From assembly GCA_012964845.1 (NCBI GenBank), contig DTTG01000214.1, forward strand, positions 1 through 5,882: 5,882 nucleotides of DNA, read 5' to 3'. A program made the translations under genes and the position numbers. This stretch comes from Fidelibacterota bacterium (GTDB lineage Bacteria; Fidelibacterota; Marinisomatia; SCGC-AAA003-L08; D37C17). Under the pieces are notes generated by a model. The model did not search any database. It saw only the letters and a list, made by a program, of their open reading frames with translations, and was not told where the DNA came from. Below, one piece after another: positions 1 to 5,882 of the stretch (its first letter is position 1; every line of letters begins with the position of its first letter).

Positions 1-1088
1 TTCAAAGCAATATTATTAAAGCAGAGTTTGCAGAAATAGGGGAAAGGTATAATGACAAGCGCAGATCAGAGATTATACCAATCTCTGGAGATTTGTCAAT
101 AGAGGATATTATAGCTGACGAAGAGATGGTAGTAACCATTACCCACAATGGATATATTAAAAGACTGCCTACATCAACCTGGAAAACCCAGCGTCGTGGC
201 GGCAGGGGAATGAAGGGCGCCCATACTAAGGATGATGATTTTATTGAACATTTATTTATTGCATCCACACATGACAAAATGCTGTTTTTCACAGACAGGG
301 GTAAATGTTATTGGATGAAGGTGCATGAAATTCCGCCCGGATTACGCACCTCTCAGGGGAGAGCAATTGTTAATCTCATTGGGTGTGAAGCCGGAGAAAA
401 AGTTAAAGCATTTGTATCTGTTAAAGAATTTAATGAAACAGATTATATTGTAATGGCAACCCGGAAAGGCGTTATTAAAAGAACAGCGCTGTCTATGTAT
501 AGTCGCCCTAGGAAAGGGGGCATTTATGCTATTGAAATAAGGGAAGATGATGAACTGATTCAAGCCAAAGTATCTCATGGAGACCAGGATATTATTTTAG
601 CAACATATAGAGGAAAGTCCATACGTTTTAATGAAAATGATGTACGGTCAACCGGTAGAAAAACCATGGGTGTTAGAGGTATTCGTCTTGGCACAAAAGA
701 TGATTATGTAATTGGTATGTTAATCGTGAAGCGCGAGGGCTCTGTTATGGTTGTGACCAACAAGGGTTATGGGAAACGCAGCGACTTGTCAGCATATAGA
801 ACTCAAAAACGTGGGGGCAAGGGCGTTATTACCATAAAAACAACGGATAAGGTGGGTAATCTTGTGGGGATTATGGAAGCCATTGATGATGATGATCTGA
901 TGCTTATAACAGATAGGGGCATCATGATTCGGCAGGCGGTGGAAAAGATTCGCACAATTGGCAGAAACACTCAGGGTGTACGTTTGGCAAAACTGGATGA
1001 CAAGACATATATCACCTCCGCCACACGGGTATTAAAAGATGAAGAAGAAAACGAAGAGGAAGAAGCAGCCGAAACAGAAGAAGAATGA
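1..1088 (+). CDS. gyrA: DNA gyrase subunit A, C-terminal part (5' end outside window)
   Basis: GyrA is the DNA-breaking and DNA-wrapping subunit of gyrase, which introduces negative supercoils using ATP hydrolysed by GyrB. The reading frame is open from the left edge (first full codon at base 3, 361 visible residues), so the catalytic tyrosine domain lies upstream. The visible part is the end of the coiled-coil region (motif DKRRSEIIP) followed by the six-bladed beta-pinwheel. A canonical GyrA box, QRRGGRG, is encoded at 189-209 in blade 1; this marks a gyrase rather than topoisomerase IV ParC, which usually has a degenerate box. Later blades show the repeated pattern GRxTxGVR (two copies, around bases 651-681 and 960-984) and a second near-canonical box, QKRGGKG, at 804-824. 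The protein ends in a strongly acidic tail of 16 residues (bases 1038-1085, 11 Glu and 1 Asp). Its stop codon overlaps the yggS start. A TTG at 93 begins an internal stretch of this frame and is not a real start. Confidence 0.97.
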   Translation, partial: QSNIIKAEFAEIGERYNDKRRSEIIPISGDLSIEDIIADEEMVVTITHNGYIKRLPTSTWKTQRRGGRGMKGAHTKDDDFIEHLFIASTHDKMLFFTDRGKCYWMKVHEIPPGLRTSQGRAIVNLIGCEAGEKVKAFVSVKEFNETDYIVMATRKGVIKRTALSMYSRPRKGGIYAIEIREDDELIQAKVSHGDQDIILATYRGKSIRFNENDVRSTGRKTMGVRGIRLGTKDDYVIGMLIVKREGSVMVVTNKGYGKRSDLSAYRTQKRGGKGVITIKTTDKVGNLVGIMEAIDDDDLMLITDRGIMIRQAVEKIRTIGRNTQGVRLAKLDDKTYITSATRVLKDEEENEEEEAAETEEE

Positions 1089-1786
1089 CCCCTTCTTCAA
1101 ATCTAAACAATTTAATGGAAGCCCTCAATTCCAGAATTCAAAATGCCGCAAGAAAATCCGGTCGAAGCCCAGATGATATTACACTTGTAGCGGTGACTAA
1201 ATCCTTCCCCCAAAATATTTGGGATATAGCTTTAATGCACAATCTTACCACTTTGGCAGAAAGTCGAATTCAGGAAGCAAAAGAAAAACTCCGCACCTTT
1301 AAACATAGAGACAAAATTGAACTCCACTTAATTGGGCGTCTTCAGAGCAACAAGGCCAGAAAGGCGGGTGAAATGTTCGATGTAATTCAAACGGTGGATT
1401 CAATAAAATTAGCCAAACGGTTAAATGCAATTTCTGCAGAAGCAAACAAATCACAAAAAATTTATCTTCAGGTAAATATTGGCAAAGACCCCAATAAACA
1501 AGGATTTACTCCAGATGAAATTATTGATTCAGCAAAAGAAGTTTCAGCATTGGAAAATTTAGAATTGAATGGTATCATGACCATCCCGCCCCAAGGAATA
1601 CCAACAAATAATCTGAGAGAACTTTATAAAAAAACACGGGAAATTAGAAATGTTATAAAAGAATCTATAAACCGAGTTTGTAAAAATTTGTCCATGGGCA
1701 TGAGCAATGATTTTGAAATTGCCATAGAAGAAGGAGCGACGCATATCCGGATTGGCACAGCCCTGTTTGGAGTAAGACCCCAGTGA
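1085..1786 (+). CDS. yggS: YggS/PROSC-family pyridoxal phosphate homeostasis protein
   Basis: This 233-residue protein has the normal length of the YggS/PROSC/YBL036C family, cytosolic PLP-binding proteins with an alanine-racemase-like TIM barrel but no known enzymatic activity; they buffer PLP and influence amino- and keto-acid balance. The PLP Schiff-base lysine is expected at K39 in the strand LVAVTKSF. Other family signatures visible are HLIGRLQSNK (81-90), GIMTIP (163-168), the phosphate-binding SMGMSNDFEIAI (203-214) and RIGTALFG (222-229). The segment usually written GEN-R/Y-VQE reads AESRIQE (58-64) here, a small departure from the common form. The ATG overlaps the gyrA stop as ATGA, and conserved family sequence begins soon after it, so this start is favoured. 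The upstream bases are the GA-rich codons of the GyrA acidic tail, giving only a weak Shine-Dalgarno match. Translation is probably coupled to gyrA. Family assignment is confident; the cellular role is taken from the family. Confidence 0.95.
   Translation: MTPSSNLNNLMEALNSRIQNAARKSGRSPDDITLVAVTKSFPQNIWDIALMHNLTTLAESRIQEAKEKLRTFKHRDKIELHLIGRLQSNKARKAGEMFDVIQTVDSIKLAKRLNAISAEANKSQKIYLQVNIGKDPNKQGFTPDEIIDSAKEVSALENLELNGIMTIPPQGIPTNNLRELYKKTREIRNVIKESINRVCKNLSMGMSNDFEIAIEEGATHIRIGTALFGVRPQ
1769..1772 (+). promoter_or_regulatory. Shine-Dalgarno sequence for orf3
   Basis: GGAG lies 10 bases before the GTG at 1783, inside the last codons of yggS. It supports initiation at this GTG rather than at the next GTG in frame (1795), and fits translation coupled through the GTGA overlap. 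Confidence 0.55.
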
Positions 1787-2220
1787 AGTTGAGCGTGATT
1801 ACCGAACAACTTTCTAAAAAACTTCCCAAAGAAAATGTGTTACAAAAACAACCCATAGTAAACCCGGCTAATTTTGACAGCATTTATAAACTTCTCGATT
1901 CACACAACATTACGGAACTAAATATAACCGATGCAACATACTCAAAAAAAATAGCAGCAGGGAAAATGGTTCAAGTCAAAGATCATATCAACAAAACCGG
2001 ATCCAACCCCCTAATTGGAAAACAAGAATTTTTGGATATAGATTTTATAGACATGACTGGGGCTTATTCCTTTGAGAAAAAAGCCATCGTAACCGTTTGT
2101 TGTGGTGAAACATTAAACAAAAAATATGAATATCCCAGCCACTTTCTTTGTCATATTACTATACTGGCCCATGCACTTAAAATTCCAACAATTAAGGGCA
2201 ATTTATACAATATACTTTGA
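1783..2220 (+). CDS. Hypothetical protein resembling a shortened purine nucleoside phosphorylase
   Basis: I do not recognise this 145-residue protein as a named family. Residues about 37-97 can be lined up from memory with the middle of trimeric purine nucleoside phosphorylases (PNP, PF01048): L-x-I-T-D-A (47-51) against the PNP strand ending V-T-N-A-x-G-G-L, then GKMVQVKDHIN (60-70), TGSNPLIG (72-79) and FIDMTGAYS (88-96), matching GD-x-M-x-I-x-DHIN, G-x-NPL-x-G and F-P-x-M-x-x-AY. More weakly, ILAHALKIP (127-135) followed by N143 resembles the V-A-R-H-x-G-L-R-V strand leading to the base-binding Asn. The N-terminal phosphate-binding part, the GGL glycines and the GMSTVPE segment are absent, and the protein is about half the usual 270 residues, so ordinary PNP activity is doubtful. 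No signal peptide or membrane helix is seen. The GTG start overlaps the yggS stop as GTGA and has GGAG 10 bases upstream. The intact frame argues for a maintained gene, but a degenerate remnant remains possible. Confidence 0.8.
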   Translation: MKLSVITEQLSKKLPKENVLQKQPIVNPANFDSIYKLLDSHNITELNITDATYSKKIAAGKMVQVKDHINKTGSNPLIGKQEFLDIDFIDMTGAYSFEKKAIVTVCCGETLNKKYEYPSHFLCHITILAHALKIPTIKGNLYNIL

Positions 2221-2245
2221 CACTTTCAATATACTAATATTTTAA
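2217..2245 (+). promoter_or_regulatory. Possible weak promoter before the asparaginase gene
   Basis: A perfect TTGACA (2217-2222) overlaps the end of orf3. At the ideal 17-base spacing the -10 position reads TTTTAA (2240-2245), only three of six matches to TATAAT; a better -10-like TATACT (2230-2235) is only 7 bases away and so is badly spaced. The region is very AT-rich, so a chance match is likely. If real, transcription would begin at or just after the GTG start, leaving essentially no leader, which weakens the case further. This 28-bp gap contains no terminator-like hairpin. Confidence 0.15.
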
Positions 2246-2248
2246 TCA

Positions 2249-3220
2249 GTGAATTTTTACTGTGATGTAACAAGAGGCGGAAATTTAGAAAGCAGGCATG
2301 AGGTATATGCCCTGGCAATTGATGAAGAGGGGAAACCCATCTTTTCAACCGGAAATCCGGATTTTACCACATGTATTCGATCATCCCTGAAACCATTTCA
2401 GGCATCGGCATCCATATTAGCAGAGGCAACAAAATCTGCAGGATTTAAAAGTGAAGAAATAGCGCTTATGTGTGCCTCACATAACGGCGAAGAAATCCAT
2501 GTGGAAACTGCACAAGGAATGGCAGAAAAATTAGGATTGGACGCATCACACTTTGAATGTGGCTGCCATGCCCCTTATGATGTGGAAGCTCGAAACATAG
2601 CACGACAAAATGGATTCACACCCTTTCACAATAATTGCTCTGGCAAACATTCCGGTATGTTGGCTTTGGCCCAAAAATTGGGTGCAGATACAAAGGATTA
2701 TATTTCATATAGCCACCCCGTTCAGAAAACAATTTTTGAACAGTTAAAACGATTGACTGGGAAAAGCACATTTCCTTATGGAATTGATGGCTGTAGTGCG
2801 CCAACACCATTTTTAACACTGAAAGAAATTGCAGAACTATTTCAAACCCTTGGTTCAGAGAAATATCCAGAGCTCACAACGGCCTATAATGCCATGGTAA
2901 AGCACCCCTATTTAGTGGCGGGAAATGACAGGTTTGACACAGATTTTAACAAGGCTATGAATGGGAGGGGCATAACAAAGGTAGGTGGCGAAGCTATTCG
3001 AGGATTGGTAATCAAAACAGAAAAATATGGGGTAGTAGGAATAGCACAAAAGATAGTGGATGGAAATCAACGAGCTAATGAAACAGCAATTATAACCATA
3101 TTAAACCACCTCAATCTTTTGCAACCAAATGAAAGAGAATATTTACAAAAATATGAGACCAAAAAGTTATTTAATCATAACAAAATACATATAGGCAATG
3201 TTAAAGGATTTTTAAATTAA
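2249..3220 (+). CDS. L-asparaginase, Rhizobium etli AnsA type (asparaginase II family)
   Basis: This 323-residue protein belongs to the PF06089 asparaginases, which hydrolyse L-asparagine to aspartate and ammonia and are unrelated to the E. coli AnsA/AnsB fold. All the catalytic features described for R. etli ReAV appear in order: the SxxK pair S45/K48 in RSSLKPFQA, a second serine S77 in CASHNGE, the metal-site residues C130 and K133 in NNCSGKHSG, D180 and C182 in DGCSAPT, and K243 in TKVGGEA. An active enzyme is therefore expected. No signal peptide is visible, so it is probably cytosolic. The length is slightly below the usual 330-370. The start is GTG: an in-frame TAA at 2243-2245 leaves no earlier choice, and the N-terminus aligns with the family from about residue 7. 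No Shine-Dalgarno sequence is visible in the AT-rich 28-bp gap before it. The stop overlaps the ppdK ATG by one base (TAATG), which suggests co-expression. A role in nitrogen supply or asparagine use is inference. Confidence 0.93.
   Translation: MNFYCDVTRGGNLESRHEVYALAIDEEGKPIFSTGNPDFTTCIRSSLKPFQASASILAEATKSAGFKSEEIALMCASHNGEEIHVETAQGMAEKLGLDASHFECGCHAPYDVEARNIARQNGFTPFHNNCSGKHSGMLALAQKLGADTKDYISYSHPVQKTIFEQLKRLTGKSTFPYGIDGCSAPTPFLTLKEIAELFQTLGSEKYPELTTAYNAMVKHPYLVAGNDRFDTDFNKAMNGRGITKVGGEAIRGLVIKTEKYGVVGIAQKIVDGNQRANETAIITILNHLNLLQPNEREYLQKYETKKLFNHNKIHIGNVKGFLN
3204..3208 (+). promoter_or_regulatory. Shine-Dalgarno sequence for ppdK
   Basis: AAGGA (within AAAGGA) lies 11 bases before the ATG at 3220, inside the final codons of the asparaginase gene. 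It supports the ATG that overlaps the asparaginase stop as the true ppdK start. Confidence 0.55.
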
Positions 3221-5882
3221 TGAAACGGGTATATTTTTTCGGAAATGGCAAGGCAGATGGTACTGCCAAAGATAAAAACCTTTTAGGAGGTAAAGGTGCC
3301 AATCTAGCTGAAATGACAAATTTAGGAATACCTGTCCCGCCCGGTTTTACCATCACTACAAAAGTCTGTATTCACTTTATGAATTCTGGTGAATACCCTG
3401 ATAATTTAAAAAAGGAAGTCCAAAATTCTCTTAAAGAAATAGAACAAATAATGGGGCAGAAATTTGGCGACCCTGAAAATCCCTTATTGGTTTCTGTACG
3501 GTCGGGTGCCCGTCAGTCCATGCCGGGAATGATGGAATCGGTTTTGAATGTTGGACTAACTTCCAAGACCATACCGGGCTTAATTGAGAAATCGAGGGAT
3601 GAACGTTTTGTGTATGATGCCTACCGCCGCCTCATAACCATGTATGCCGATGTGGTAATGGAAAAGGCTGCTGATATTGAACCCAAAGAAGGTGAGGGAA
3701 TTCGGGAAAAACTTGATGAAATTATGGAGAAGCTGAAATCACACAATGGGGTTGAAAACGATTCGGAACTTTCGGCAGAAAATTTAAAAGAACTGTGTCA
3801 CCTCTTTAAAATAGAAGTTGCTAAATCACTGGGAGAAGAATTTCCAGATGATGCACAGATACAACTTTGGGGTGGTATAAAGGCTGTATTTAAATCGTGG
3901 AATGGAAAACGGGCAGTAAGTTACAGAGAAATTGAAAACATTCCTCATCATTGGGGAACTGCCGTAAATATCCAAGCCATGGTATATGGCAATATGGGTG
4001 ATAACTGTGCCACAGGAGTTGCATTTACCAGAAATCCTGCCACTGGTGAAAATGTATTTTTTGGAGAATGGCTGCCTAATGCACAGGGTGAGGATGTTGT
4101 TGCTGGACTACGAACACCCAATCCGCTGAACAACTTAAACAAAATAAGTGATTCACAAAATCTGCCCAGCCTGGAAGATAGTATGCCCAAAATTTATGAA
4201 GAATTGGATGCCATCCAAAACCAGCTGGAGGCTCATTATAATGATATGCAGGATATTGAGTTTACCATCCAGAATGGCCGCCTATGGATGCTTCAGACCC
4301 GTACGGGAAAACGAAATGGGCCGGCGTCTGTATGCATGGCAGTTGAAATGCTGGAAGAAGGGATGATAGATGAAAAGACAGCCTTAATGCGGGTGAAACC
4401 GGAGCAGTTGGGTGAAATTATGCATCCCATGTTGGATGCAAAGGTTGAGAAACAATCTGAATTATTGGCAAAGGGATTGCCCGCAGGTCCTGGTGGAGCT
4501 TCAGGACAGATTGTGTTTACAGCAGATGAAGCTGAGGTATGGCATAAAAACGGGAAACAGGTTATACTGGTTCGGAGCGAAACCTCACCTGAAGATGTGC
4601 ATGGCATGTTTGCCTCTGAAGCAATACTTACTACTCGAGGCGGGATGACTTCACACGCTGCATTGGTGGCAAGGGGGTGGGGTAAATGCTGTGTGGTGGG
4701 ATGCGCCAACATCCGCATATCCCCAATTGATAAAACATTGTCCGCTAATGGTACTACCTTAATGGAAGGGGATTGGATTACTTTAAATGGCAGCAGCGGC
4801 AGAGTTTATAAAGGGCAGATTCCACTGAAAGCGGTAAATTTAAAATCGAACACCTATTTTCAGAAACTGATGCAAATAACAGACAGGCACCGCAAGATGG
4901 GCGTGCGGACAAATGCTGATAGTCCTGCAGATGCAAAACAGGCACGGGAATTTGGCGCAGAAGGTATTGGCCTTTGCCGGACAGAGCATATGTTTTTTGA
5001 TCCGGAACGAATTTCAGCTATGCGTGAAATGATTGTGGCGGAAAATGAAGAAGACAGGCGAAAAGCCATCATGAAACTTCTCCCTCACCAGCGGGAAGAT
5101 TTCTACGGAATATTGAAAGCCATGGCACCCCATCCAGTAACTATTCGATTATTAGACCCCCCATTGCATGAGTTTCTACCGCAAGACGAAGACCAAATTT
5201 TGAAATTAGCAGAGGAACTGAATATTACCACAGAAGAGTTGAATGCACGGATTGAGAATCTGCACGAATTAAATCCCATGCTGGGGCACAGGGGTTGCCG
5301 GCTGGGAATTTCCTATCCAGAAATAACGGAGATGCAGGCACGGGCAATTTTTGAAGCCACTGTCCAACTTAAAAATGAAAATCAATCTCCTTTTCCAGAG
5401 GTAATGGTACCTTTAATAGGTTCTGTAGAAGAGTTCACCAATCAGAAAAAGATTATTAATGACATGGCTGAAACCGTAAAAAAAGAATCAGGCATCCAAT
5501 TTGAATTCCTGGTGGGAACAATGATTGAACTTCCCCGAGCCTGTGCCACAGCGGATCAAATTGCAGAAGAAGCGCAGTTCTTTTCATTCGGCACCAATGA
5601 TCTCACCCAAACCACTTTTGGATTTTCCAGGGACGACATTGGTGGTTTTCTCCCAGACTATCTGGAACAAAAAATATTACCAATTGATCCGTTTCAGTCC
5701 ATTGATCAGGAGGGAGTAGGTAGTCTGGTTAAAATGGGTGTGGAAAAGGGGCGCTCTGTAAATTCAAAGCTGAAAATCGGCATCTGCGGTGAGCATGGTG
5801 GTGATCCGGAATCTATTCATTTCTTCCATAAAACGGAATTGGATTATGTGAGCTGTTCACCCTTCCGTGTTCCTATTGCCCG
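3220..5882 (+). CDS. ppdK: Pyruvate, phosphate dikinase (3' end outside window)
   Basis: PPDK interconverts pyruvate + ATP + Pi and PEP + AMP + PPi in the cytosol, working in gluconeogenesis or, with PPi, in glycolysis. The frame is open for 887 codons without a stop or frameshift. The N-terminal ATP-grasp domain shows LLGGKGANLAEM (21-32), SVRSGARQSMPGMMES (92-107; R94) and the nucleotide-site residues E347, Q359 and R361. The swivelling domain carries the phosphorylated histidine H479 in GGMTSHAALVARG; T477, two residues before it, is the position that PPDK regulatory proteins phosphorylate in other organisms. The C-terminal PEP/pyruvate TIM barrel has R587 (GLCRTEHMFF), R643 (VTIRLLDPPLHEFLP), E770 (MIELPRA), N793 (FGTNDLTQTTFG) and the catalytic cysteine C856 (GICGEHGGDP). 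These keep a steady offset of 24-26 from the Clostridium symbiosum numbering. That 874-residue enzyme has 43 residues after its cysteine and 31 are seen here, so only about 12 residues should be missing. The ATG overlaps the asparaginase stop. Confidence 0.97.
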   Translation, partial: MKRVYFFGNGKADGTAKDKNLLGGKGANLAEMTNLGIPVPPGFTITTKVCIHFMNSGEYPDNLKKEVQNSLKEIEQIMGQKFGDPENPLLVSVRSGARQSMPGMMESVLNVGLTSKTIPGLIEKSRDERFVYDAYRRLITMYADVVMEKAADIEPKEGEGIREKLDEIMEKLKSHNGVENDSELSAENLKELCHLFKIEVAKSLGEEFPDDAQIQLWGGIKAVFKSWNGKRAVSYREIENIPHHWGTAVNIQAMVYGNMGDNCATGVAFTRNPATGENVFFGEWLPNAQGEDVVAGLRTPNPLNNLNKISDSQNLPSLEDSMPKIYEELDAIQNQLEAHYNDMQDIEFTIQNGRLWMLQTRTGKRNGPASVCMAVEMLEEGMIDEKTALMRVKPEQLGEIMHPMLDAKVEKQSELLAKGLPAGPGGASGQIVFTADEAEVWHKNGKQVILVRSETSPEDVHGMFASEAILTTRGGMTSHAALVARGWGKCCVVGCANIRISPIDKTLSANGTTLMEGDWITLNGSSGRVYKGQIPLKAVNLKSNTYFQKLMQITDRHRKMGVRTNADSPADAKQAREFGAEGIGLCRTEHMFFDPERISAMREMIVAENEEDRRKAIMKLLPHQREDFYGILKAMAPHPVTIRLLDPPLHEFLPQDEDQILKLAEELNITTEELNARIENLHELNPMLGHRGCRLGISYPEITEMQARAIFEATVQLKNENQSPFPEVMVPLIGSVEEFTNQKKIINDMAETVKKESGIQFEFLVGTMIELPRACATADQIAEEAQFFSFGTNDLTQTTFGFSRDDIGGFLPDYLEQKILPIDPFQSIDQEGVGSLVKMGVEKGRSVNSKLKIGICGEHGGDPESIHFFHKTELDYVSCSPFRVPIA

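Noticed and set aside
93..95. TTG as a start codon for a separate 331-residue protein
   Set aside because: The frame is open to the left edge and the upstream codons encode conserved GyrA sequence (DKRRSEIIP), so the TTG is an internal leucine codon.
888..899. Short GAT repeat
   Set aside because: It encodes a run of aspartates in a GyrA blade loop; it is too short to count as a repeat element.
2211..2219. Bacteroidota-type -7 promoter element (TAnnTTTG)
   Set aside because: TATACTTTG comes close, but the spacing between TA and TTTG is off by one base in either reading, and no matching -33 TTG was identified at a suitable distance.
2..5072. Minus-strand open frames, e.g. 2-292, 342-578, 1559-1883, 2616-2819, 3948-4190, 4293-4718 and 4860-5072
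   Set aside because: All lie opposite well-conserved plus-strand genes (gyrA, yggS, asparaginase, ppdK); their translations show no recognisable motif.
4148..5719. Plus-strand open frames inside ppdK (4148-4366, 4412-4648, 5525-5719)
   Set aside because: The ppdK frame is continuous across them with conserved catalytic motifs, so these are out-of-frame shadows, not evidence of a frameshift.

Overview
The window holds five genes, all on the + strand and packed end to end, with no RNA gene, mobile element, CRISPR array or sizeable non-coding stretch. In order: the 3' part of gyrA (DNA gyrase subunit A, C-terminal domain), a YggS/PROSC-family PLP homeostasis protein, a 145-residue unrecognised protein that resembles a cut-down purine nucleoside phosphorylase, an L-asparaginase of the Rhizobium etli AnsA type, and pyruvate, phosphate dikinase (ppdK), which is cut by the right edge probably only about a dozen residues before its end.

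The sequence looks like a free-living bacterium of moderately low GC. Two 60-base lines counted by eye in the third gene give about 33-37%, and two in ppdK about 45-55%. From memory, the wording of the GyrA C-terminal domain resembles the FCB side of the bacterial tree (Bacteroidota, Ignavibacteria, Calditrichota or Ca. Marinimicrobia/SAR406). A marine Marinimicrobia-like genome is my best guess, but the sequence alone does not prove it.

The layout suggests a single transcription unit. gyrA/yggS share ATGA (stop and start overlap by 4 bases), yggS/orf3 share GTGA, orf3 and the asparaginase are 28 bp apart, and asparaginase/ppdK share TAATG. Two of the four visible starts are GTG. Shine-Dalgarno-like sequences lie before orf3 and ppdK. 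The asparaginase has none, but an in-frame stop two codons upstream fixes its start. Apart from a possible -35 element in the 28-bp gap, no promoter or terminator was found.

Functionally the genes do not form one obvious pathway. Asparaginase (asparagine to aspartate and ammonia) and PPDK (pyruvate/PEP interconversion) both sit near the C3/C4 node of central metabolism, and YggS is a general PLP/amino-acid homeostasis factor. The item most worth following is orf3: an intact, translationally coupled gene that keeps the core purine nucleoside phosphorylase motif (DHIN-x-TG-x-NPL) but lacks the N-terminal part of the enzyme and several active-site regions.
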